Of a DNA stretch of 35,378 nt, positions 8,053 to 18,200 are shown piece by piece. The stretch is from the IMG/VR virus record IMGVR_UViG_3300042894_003667, positions 1-35,378 of that record; one strand, given 5' to 3'. The notes under the pieces were generated by a model that had not been told where the DNA came from, made no database searches, and worked only from the letters and a program-made list of their open reading frames with translations. The DNA comes from a virus. The position numbers were made by a program, and so were the translations under genes. Each line of letters starts with the position of its first letter. The stretch's first letter is position 1.

Positions 8053-9284
8053 TGGCTCAAGTAAGAAAACCCATACCAAAAACACCCGCACAAGAAGTAC
8101 AAGATAAAATTGTACCTTACGAACTTGCTAGTTATGGTAAAGAGCCTATGGTTAGTAAACCAAACAGGGCATTAAAAGTATCACAAAAAGGTACTAGAGA
8201 AAAAAACTTTAGTGTAAAACTAGTAGATATTGATACAGCCGTATTAGAACATATTAAAAATAACATTAAACCTACAGTATATAGCAACACAGAACTTATT
8301 GATGTTCCTGTAATATATGCTTATCCTGAAAGATGGGTAGCAATGCAAAAAGAAGGATTTTTACGTGACGTAAGTGGTAAAATTATCGCACCTCTTATTG
8401 TGGTTAATAGAACAGATGTAACAAAAAACCGTAATGTAGGTAGAAATCTTGATGGTAATTTAGCTCAAAACGTTCATGTTTTTGAAAGACAATTTACCAA
8501 TAAAAATGCTTATGATAATTTTAATGTGTTAAATAATCGTCAACCTGTAAAAGAAATGATGGTTGTTGCACACCCTGATTATGTTACTATTACGTATGAA
8601 TTAAATATTTATGCAGATTTTGTAGAACAATCAAATAGAATACTTGAAGCTGTACAATATGCTGAAAATAGCTATTGGGGAGATAAAAATCGTTATTATT
8701 TTAGAGTAAATATAGAGTCTTTTCCAACGTCTGTTCAATACTCAGCAGAAGAAGAAAGAACTGTTGTTAGTAAAATTACAATGAAATTACATGGTTATTT
8801 AATTCCTGATACTATTAACGCATATTTATCACACGATATGACATATGTAAGTAAAGGTCAAGTAATCTTTAATGAATATGTGTTAAATTCATTAAAATTA
8901 GATATAAATTTAAATGACGTCACTGAAAATATGAATATAAATCCTCAATCTCCTCCAGAAATAAATGTAGCAACATTTTCAGCAGTAACGTTGTATTTAA
9001 ATACAAACGCTCAAGCAGATGCTGTAGTAATTAATTCAACTCAGGCTGTTTTATATGGGAAACAAATTATGCCAGCTCCTTCCCCATTACCCCCAACAGG
9101 AAAAAGTCAGTTTATTGTATTGATAAATGGGATTAATACAGAACCTAATTTTTTCAATTTACAACAAGTTGGAAATGATATAGTATTCACATTCGACACA
9201 TCATTATCTGGTTTAGATTTTGGATTAAATACACCTTCAAGTCCTAACCCAGATTCAATTTTAATAATAGGAAAATTCCAATAA
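8052..9284 (+). CDS. 15: Tail sheath stabiliser/completion protein, T4 gp15-like, with C-terminal extension
   Basis: Caps the top of the contractile tail. Residues about 60-260 follow T4 gp15: [17 protein letters not shown] (T4 has IRVPITYASKEHFMMKL), then [20 protein letters not shown] with RILEAVQY (T4 has MIYELSIFTRYEDDMFQIVEQ), then an arm with [17 protein letters not shown] (T4 has RIEWSLTFEVNGWMYPP). The protein is 410 residues against 272 in T4. The extra C-terminal part of about 110 residues includes a Pro-rich hinge ([10 protein letters not shown], about 344-353) and a beta-rich domain that may be displayed on the neck. The gp18 sheath gene is not next; about 24 kb of fibre and enzyme genes separate them, and the terminase genes that lie between 15 and 18 in T4 are absent here. 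Confidence 0.83.
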   Translation: MAQVRKPIPKTPAQEVQDKIVPYELASYGKEPMVSKPNRALKVSQKGTREKNFSVKLVDIDTAVLEHIKNNIKPTVYSNTELIDVPVIYAYPERWVAMQKEGFLRDVSGKIIAPLIVVNRTDVTKNRNVGRNLDGNLAQNVHVFERQFTNKNAYDNFNVLNNRQPVKEMMVVAHPDYVTITYELNIYADFVEQSNRILEAVQYAENSYWGDKNRYYFRVNIESFPTSVQYSAEEERTVVSKITMKLHGYLIPDTINAYLSHDMTYVSKGQVIFNEYVLNSLKLDINLNDVTENMNINPQSPPEINVATFSAVTLYLNTNAQADAVVINSTQAVLYGKQIMPAPSPLPPTGKSQFIVLINGINTEPNFFNLQQVGNDIVFTFDTSLSGLDFGLNTPSSPNPDSILIIGKFQ

Positions 9285-9285
9285 G

Positions 9286-12200
9286 ATGGCAAGAGTAAGA
9301 CCAGAACAGTTAGGGTGGTATTTATCTAATGATTTATCTATTACAGGTAGCATTAGTGAAAGTGTAATAATTTCAGGCTCAAATCCATTAACCCTTATTG
9401 GATTAGAAAATCAGCCTTCAGCTTCATTTTCTTTAACATATAATCCAAATACAGGATTAGTTACTTATACATCAGGTAGTGGAGGTGGTGGAGGTAGTGG
9501 CTCAAGTGGTTCATCAGGAACTAGCGGAACATCAGGTTCATCAGGAACTTCAGGAATAAACGGCTCAAGTGGTTCGTCAGGAACTAGCGGAACGAATGGT
9601 TCTTCAGGTTCATCAGGAACTTCAGGTACAAATGGCTCAAGTGGTTCATCAGGTACCTCAGGCTCTAGTGGTTCATCAGGTACCTCAGGTAACTCCGGTT
9701 CTAGTGGTTCATCAGGAACTTCAGGTATAAATGGCTCAAGTGGTTCATCAGGTACCTCAGGAGTAGCAGGTTCATCAGGTTCAAGTGGAACTTCAGGAAT
9801 AAGTGGAAGTTCAGGTTCTTCCGGAACCTCAGGTGAAAGTGGTTCATCAGGTACAAGTGGTAGCTCAGGTACTTCAGGAATTGATGGATCTAGTGGTTCA
9901 TCTGGAACATCAGGAATAGCTGGTTCATCTGGTTCTTCAGGAACTAGTGGAGCATCAGGTTCAAGTGGTTCATCAGGTACTTCAGGCGATAGCGGTTCCT
10001 CAGGAACAAGTGGTTCAAGTGGTTCATCTGGTACTAGTGGTAATTCAGGTTCATCTGGTTCATCAGGTACTTCAGGCGATAGCGGTTCCTCAGGAACCTC
10101 CGGCTCATCTGGTACTAGTGGTATAGATGGTTCTTCAGGAACTTCAGGTTCTTCAGGAACTAGTGGAGCATCAGGTTCAAGTGGTTCATCTGGAACTTCA
10201 GGCGATAGCGGTTCCTCAGGAACAAGTGGTTCATCTGGAACTTCAGGTGCCTCAGGTTCATCAGGAACTTCAGGAGCTGATGGCTCTTCAGGTTCATCAG
10301 GAACTAGCGGTTTAAGTGGTAGTTCAGGTTCATCAGGTACTTCAGGTTCATCTGGTAGCTCTGGTATAAGTGGAAGTTCAGGTTCAAGCGGAACATCAGG
10401 TACTGATGGTTTAAGCGGTTCAAGTGGTTCATCTGGAACTAGTGGAAATTCAGGTTCAAGTGGAACAAGCGGTTCTTCAGGTAGTTCAGGAATATCCGGT
10501 TCATCAGGAAGCTCTGGTTCTTCTGGAAGCTCTGGTTCTTCTGGAAGCTCAGGTACTAGTGGTGACTCAGGTTCATCTGGTTCTTCGGGTACATCAGGTA
10601 TAAATGGTACTTCAGGTTCATCTGGTTCTTCAGGTACTAGTGGTGACTCAGGTTCATCAGGAACAAGTGGTTCAAGCGGTAGCTCAGGCACTTCAGGTAT
10701 AAGTGGAGTAGACGGAACTAGTGGTTCTAGTGGAACTTCAGGTTCTAGTGGTTCCTCAGGTATATCAGGTTCTAGTGGTTCATCAGGAACATCAGGAAAT
10801 TCAGGTTCTTCAGGAACAAGTGGCTCCTCAGGTTCATCAGGAACTTCAGGCGAAAGTGGTTCATCAGGTTCATCTGGAACTTCAGGTTCAAGTGGTTCAT
10901 CCGGAACTAGTGGTTCTAGCGGTACATCTGGTGAAAGTGGTTCATCAGGTTCATCAGGTTCATCGGGAACAAGTGGTATTTCTGGGGTGGATGGAACAAG
11001 TGGTTCTTCGGGAACAAGTGGGTCTTCTGGTTTAAGTGGGTCTTCTGGTTCGAGTGGAACTAGTGGTTCATCAGGTATATCAGGTTCATCAGGTTCATCA
11101 GGTTCATCAGGTACGTCAGGTATAAGTGGTATAAATGGTACATCAGGTACATCTGGCAGTTCAGGTTCCTCTGGCACTTCAGGTATAGATGGCAGTTCAG
11201 GTTCCTCAGGAACTTCAGGAAGCTCAGGTTCCTCTGGCACTTCAGGATCTTCTGGTTCAAGTGGCTCAAGCGGAACCTCGGGTTCAAGTGGCTCATCTGG
11301 AGAAAGTGGTTCATCAGGTTCATCAGGCACTTCAGGATCAAGTGGTTCTTCAGGAACTTCAGGCATAGATGGTAGTTCAGGTTCATCAGGTACTTCAGGA
11401 TCTTCAGGATCAAGTGGTACCTCAGGTATAAGTGGTGTAGATGGTACATCTGGTACTTCTGGTTCCTCTGGTTCCTCAGGAACTAGTGGTTCTAGTGGTT
11501 CAAGTGGTACTTCAGGTACAGATGGTTCTTCTGGTTCTTCTGGTTCATCAGGAACAAGCGGAAGTTCTGGTTCATCTGGAGAAAGTGGCAGCTCAGGTTC
11601 CTCAGGAACAAGCGGCAGCTCAGGTTCATCAGGAACATCAGGTTCTTCAGGTTCATCAGGAGAATCTGGTTCAAGCGGTAGTTCAGGTACTTCTGGTTCA
11701 TCAGGAAGCAGTGGTACATCAGGTATAAGCGGTGTAGATGGTACATCTGGTACAAGTGGCTCAAGCGGAACTTCAGGTTCTAGCGGTTCAAGTGGTACTT
11801 CAGGTATAGATGGTTCTTCTGGTTCATCAGGTACAAGCGGTTCTTCTGGAAGTTCAGGTTCTTCAGGTATAGATGGTAGCTCAGGTTCATCAGGAACTAG
11901 TGGAAGTTCAGGTAGTTCAGGAACATCAGGTAGTTCAGGTTCATCAGGTACTTCTGGTTCATCTGGAGAAAGTGGTAGCTCAGGTTCATCAGGAACATCA
12001 GGAAGCTCAGGTACTTCTGGTTCATCAGGTACTTCAGGTATAAGTGGAGTTGATGGTACATCTGGTACAAGTGGTTCTTCAGGAACATCAGGTTCAAGTG
12101 GTTCATCAGGAGAAAGTGGTAGTTCAGGTTCATCTGGTACTTCAGGATCATCTGGTTCATCAGGAGAAAGTGGTTCATCTGGTTCTTCAGGAACTAGTGG

Positions 12201-15200
12201 CAGCTCAGGTTCATCCGGAGAAAGTGGTAGTTCAGGTTCATCTGGTACTTCAGGATCATCTGGTTCATCAGGATCATCTGGTTCAAGTGGTTCATCAGGT
12301 ACTTCTGGTTCATCAGGATCAAGCGGTACTTCAGGTATAAGTGGTGTAGATGGTACATCTGGTACATCTGGTTCTAGTGGTTCATCAGGCACAAGCGGAA
12401 GCTCAGGTTCTTCAGGAGAATCTGGTTCAAGTGGTTCATCAGGTACTTCTGGATCAAGTGGTTCAAGTGGTACTTCAGGTATAGATGGTAGCTCAGGTTC
12501 CTCAGGAACGTCAGGTTCAAGTGGTTCGAGTGGTACCTCGGGTTCATCAGGTTCATCAGGTACTTCAGGTGCTGATGGAACTTCAGGATCTAGTGGTTCA
12601 TCAGGTACGTCAGGATCTTCAGGATCTAGTGGTACTTCAGGTATAAGTGGAGTTAATGGTACATCAGGTACTTCAGGCAGCTCAGGTTCATCAGGAACTA
12701 GCGGTTCTTCAGGATCATCGGGCACTTCAGGTTCATCAGGTTCATCAGGAGAATCTGGTTCAAGTGGTTCATCAGGAACTTCAGGAAGTTCAGGTTCATC
12801 AGGTACTAGTGGTTCATCAGGTTCATCAGGAACATCAGGTATAGATGGAACCTCAGGTTCAAGTGGTTCATCAGGCACATCAGGATCATCTGGTAGTTCA
12901 GGTTCAAGTGGCACTTCAGGATCTTCAGGTTCATCAGGCACTTCAGGATCTTCTGGTTCAAGTGGTTCAAGTGGTTCAAGTGGTTCATCTGGAACTTCAG
13001 GTAGTTCAGGTTCATCTGGTACTTCAGGTTCATCAGGCAGTTCAGGTACAAGCGGCTCAAGCGGTAGCTCAGGTACTTCAGGTATAAGTGGAGTAGACGG
13101 AACAAGTGGTTCCAGCGGTACTTCAGGTTCAAGTGGCTCTTCAGGTATAAGTGGTTCAAGCGGTTCATCAGGAACTTCAGGCGAATCAGGTTCAAGTGGA
13201 ACAAGCGGTTCTTCAGGAACTAGTGGTTCAAGTGGTTCTTCAGGAACTTCAGGCGAATCAGGTTCAAGTGGAACTAGTGGTTCATCAGGAAGCTCTGGTA
13301 CATCCGGTAGTAGTGGTTCCTCAGGAACATCTGGTTCATCAGGTAGTAGTGGTTCAAGTGGCAGTTCAGGAACATCAGGGATAAGTGGTGTTGATGGAAC
13401 TAGTGGTTCTAGTGGCACATCTGGTTCAAGCGGTTCTTCAGGAACTTCTGGGATTTCTGGTTCATCCGGAAGTTCAGGTACTAGTGGTTCATCAGGTAGT
13501 TCAGGTTCAAGTGGAACAAGCGGTAGCTCAGGAACATCTGGTTCTTCAGGCAGTTCAGGTACTAGTGGCGACTCAGGTTCATCAGGTACTAGTGGTTCAA
13601 GCGGAACTAGTGGTAGTTCAGGTTCTTCAGGAACTAGCGGTAGTTCAGGTTCAAGTGGAACATCAGGCAGCTCAGGTTCTTCAGGAACCTCAGGCAGCTC
13701 AGGTTCTTCAGGAACTAGTGGTTCAAGCGGTTCATCTGGAACAAGTGGTAGTTCAGGTTCATCTGGTACAAGTGGTAGCTCAGGTTCATCAGGTACTAGT
13801 GGTTCATCTGGTTCAAGTGGAACAAGTGGAATTTCAGGAGTAGATGGTACCTCTGGTTCTTCAGGAACAAGCGGTTCATCTGGTTCAAGCGGTACTTCAG
13901 GATCTAGTGGAACAAGCGGTTCATCTGGTTCTTCAGGAACTAGTGGTGATTCAGGTAGTTCAGGAACTTCAGGTTCAAGTGGAACAAGTGGAAGTAGTGG
14001 TTCTTCAGGAACTAGCGGTTCTTCAGGTTCAAGTGGAACATCAGGCAGCTCTGGTACTTCAGGTTCAAGTGGTTCATCTGGAACAAGTGGAGAAAGTGGT
14101 TCATCAGGTTCAAGCGGCACATCAGGTAGTTCAGGTAGTTCAGGAACAAGTGGTTCTTCTGGTTCTAGTGGAACATCAGGTTCTTCAGGATCTAGTGGTT
14201 CCTCAGGATCTAGTGGTTCATCTGGAACTTCAGGTTCTTCAGGTACAAGTGGCTCTAGTGGTAGTTCAGGTACATCAGGTATAAGTGGGGTAGACGGAAC
14301 TTCAGGAAGTTCAGGTACTTCAGGTAGCAGTGGTTCTTCTGGAACAAGTGGTTCTAGCGGAACATCAGGTATTTCAGGTTCAAGCGGTTCTTCAGGAACT
14401 AGCGGAAGTTCAGGTAGTTCAGGAACATCAGGTTCATCAGGAACTTCAGGAAGTTCAGGTTCATCAGGCGAATCAGGTTCAAGTGGCTCTTCAGGAACAA
14501 GCGGAAGCTCAGGCTCATCAGGTACTTCAGGTTCCTCAGGATCTAGTGGTATAAGTGGAAGTTCAGGTAGTTCAGGAACATCAGGTTCATCAGGAACTTC
14601 AGGAAGTTCAGGTTCATCAGGTACAAGTGGTTCATCAGGTTCTTCAGGTTCATCTGGAACGTCTGGTTCAAGTGGTAGTTCAGGTACAAGCGGTAGTTCA
14701 GGCAGCTCAGGTACATCAGGTATAAGTGGTGTTGACGGAACCTCAGGTTCTTCAGGCACATCAGGTTCAAGTGGTTCATCTGGAACTAGTGGAGTATCAG
14801 GTTCAAGTGGCTCTTCTGGTACATCAGGTTCATCAGGTTCATCAGGTTCATCAGGTTCTAGCGGTACTTCAGGTTCTAGCGGAACAAGTGGTTCATCCGG
14901 AACAAGTGGTTCATCAGGTAGTTCTGGAACTTCAGGTAGTTCGGGTTCATCAGGCACAAGCGGTTCATCAGGTACCTCTGGCTCTTCAGGAACAAGTGGT
15001 TCTTCAGGTTCTTCAGGAACATCAGGTATAAGCGGCGTTAATGGAACTTCAGGTTCTAGTGGAACTAGTGGTTCTTCAGGTACATCAGGTTCAAGTGGTT
15101 CATCTGGAACAAGTGGTTCTTCAGGATCAAGCGGAACTTCAGGATCTAATGGAACATCAGGTTCAAGTGGAACTAGTGGAAGTTCAGGAACTAGTGGTTC

Positions 15201-18200
15201 AAGCGGTTCAAGCGGTTCAAGCGGAACTAGCGGCAGCTCAGGTAGCAGTGGAACTTCAGGTTCTAGCGGAACTAGCGGTTCTAGTGGTACATCAGGTTCA
15301 AGTGGTTCAAGTGGAACTAGCGGTAGCTCAGGTTCATCAGGAACATCAGGTAGTTCGGGTACATCAGGTTCAAGTGGTTCAAGCGGAACAAGTGGTTCTA
15401 GCGGTAGCTCAGGAACTTCAGGTTCAAGTGGCACTTCAGGTTCAAGTGGAACAAGTGGTTCATCAGGTACTAGTGGCTCAAGTGGCAGCTCAGGTACTTC
15501 AGGTATAAGTGGTGTAAATGGTACTTCTGGTTCTTCAGGAACAAGCGGTAGTTCAGGTACATCTGGTTCATCAGGTTCAAGCGGAACAAGTGGTTCTAGC
15601 GGTAGCTCAGGAACATCAGGTAGCAGTGGAACTTCAGGTTCTAGTGGTACGTCAGGTTCTTCAGGAACATCAGGTTCAAGTGGTTCATCTGGAACTAGTG
15701 GTAGTTCAGGTTCAAGTGGAACTAGCGGTTCATCTGGTACATCTGGTTCTAGTGGCACATCAGGATCTTCTGGTTCATCAGGTACAAGTGGTTCATCAGG
15801 ATCAAGTGGTACTAGTGGTATTTCAGGAGTAAATGGAACTTCAGGTTCTAGTGGTACTTCGGGTAGTTCTGGTTCATCAGGTACAAGCGGTTCCAGCGGA
15901 AGTTCAGGTTCATCAGGAACATCTGGAGTAAGTATAACAGGTCCTCAAGGAGCTCAAGGAGCAGTAGGACCTCAAGGTGCAACAGGTGCTCAAGGTGCTG
16001 TAGGGCCTCAAGGAATTCAAGGAGCACAAGGTGCAGTAGGAGCAACAGGCGCACAAGGTGCTACAGGAGCAACAGGCGCACAAGGTGCTACGGGAGCAAC
16101 AGGCGCACAAGGTGCTACAGGAGCAACAGGCGCACAAGGTGCAGTAGGAGCAACAGGTGCACAAGGTGCCGCAGGTACTTCAGGTTCATCAGGAACTAGT
16201 GGAAGCTCAGGAACATCAGGATCAAGTGGTTCATCTGGAACATCAGGTTCAAGTGGTTCATCAGGAACATCAGGTTCAAGTGGAACTAGTGGAAGTTCAG
16301 GAACTAGTGGTTCATCTGGTACTTCTGGTTCTTCAGGTTCATCTGGAACTTCTGGTTCATCAGGTTCATCTGGTTCTTCAGGAACATCAGGTTCAAGTGG
16401 TACTTCAGGTTCAAGTGGTACTAGTGGTTCTTCAGGAACCAGCGGCTCAAGTGGCAGCTCAGGTACATCAGGTATAAGTGGAGTTAATGGTACTTCTGGT
16501 TCATCAGGAACTTCAGGTTCATCAGGTTCATCAGGAACTTCAGGTGTAAGTATAACAGGCCCACAGGGTGCTCAAGGCGCAGTAGGTCCATTAGGTCCTC
16601 AAGGTGCTCAAGGCGCAGTAGGCCCTCAAGGTATACAAGGAGCTCAAGGTGCAGTAGGTCCATTAGGTCCTCAAGGCGCTCAAGGTGCAGTAGGACCATT
16701 AGGACCTCAAGGAGCACAAGGCGCAGTAGGTCCATTAGGACCCCAAGGTATACAGGGTGCTCAAGGTGCAGTTGGACCATTAGGGCCCCAAGGTATACAA
16801 GGAGCACAAGGAGCAACAGGTGCAACTGGAGCCCAAGGTGCAGTAGGCCCTCAAGGTATACAAGGAGCTCAAGGAGCAACAGGTGCAACTGGAGCCCAAG
16901 GTGCAGTAGGCCCTCAAGGTATACAAGGAGCTCAAGGTGCAACAGGAGCAACCGGAGCCCAAGGTGCTGTAGGACCTTTAGGACCACAGGGTGCTCAAGG
17001 CGCAGTAGGTCCATTAGGTCCTCAAGGCGCTCAAGGAGCAACTGGTGCAACAGGAGCACAAGGTGCAGTAGGTCCATTAGGTCCTCAAGGAGCACAAGGA
17101 GCAGTTGGACCTCAAGGTATTCAAGGAGCACAAGGTGCAGTAGGACCTTTAGGACCTCAAGGAGCACAAGGTGCAGTAGGACCATTAGGACCACAGGGTG
17201 CCCAAGGTGCTGCAGGTACTTCAGGTAGTTCAGGAACTTCAGGTTCAAGTGGTTCATCAGGTACTTCAGGTATAAGTGGAGTAAACGGAACATCAGGTTC
17301 TTCAGGAACCTCAGGTGCAACAGGAGCACAAGGCGCAGTAGGACCTTTAGGCCCTCAAGGAGCTCAAGGCGCAGTAGGTCCATTAGGACCACAAGGTATA
17401 CAAGGTGCTCAAGGCGCAGTAGGCCCTCTAGGCCCTCAAGGTATACAAGGAGCTCAAGGTGCAACAGGTGCAACCGGAGCCCAAGGCGCAGTAGGCCCTC
17501 TAGGCCCTCAAGGTATACAAGGAGCTCAAGGTGCAACAGGTGCAACCGGAGCCCAAGGTGCTGTAGGACCTTTAGGCCCTCAAGGAGCTCAAGGAGCAGT
17601 AGGTCCATTAGGTCCTCAAGGCGCTCAAGGAGCAACTGGTGCAACAGGAGCACAAGGAGCAGTAGGTCCATTAGGTCCTCAAGGTATACAAGGAGCTCAA
17701 GGAGCGACAGGACCATTGGGACCTCAAGGACCAACAGGAGCTCAGGGAGCTGTAGGACCATTAGGACCGGTAGGACCTCAAGGAGCACAAGGAGCGGTAG
17801 GACCATTAGGACCACAAGGAGCTCAAGGAGCGGTAGGACCATTAGGACCACAAGGTATACCAGGACCTCAGGGTAACGTTGGAGCACCCGGACCAACAGG
17901 AGCTCAGGGAGCTGTAGGACCATTAGGACCTCAAGGACCAACAGGAGCTCAGGGAGCTGTAGGACCATTAGGACCTCAAGGACCAACAGGAGCTCAAGGA
18001 GCAGTTGGACCTTTAGGCCCTCAAGGACCAACAGGTGCTCAAGGAGCAGTAGGCCCTCTAGGACCACAAGGACCAACAGGAGCCCAAGGTGCAACAGGTG
18101 CAACCGGAGCACAAGGACCACCATCAATTGTACCAGGACCAACAGGACCTCAAGGAGCACAAGGAGCGGTAGGACCACAGGGAGTACCAGGACCTGCAGG

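Noticed and set aside
9465-15758. A 2,097-residue open frame on the minus strand (Pro/Glu/Val/Leu repeats)
   Set aside because: It is a shadow of the GSS/GTS repeat: the antisense of Gly and Ser codons in that phase gives Pro, Glu, Leu and Val and no stops. It has no leader or independent composition and lies fully opposite a convincing fibre gene.
9499-15939. Diversity-generating retroelement target
   Set aside because: No reverse transcriptase gene and no template/variable repeat pair with adenine-specific changes were seen in the window.
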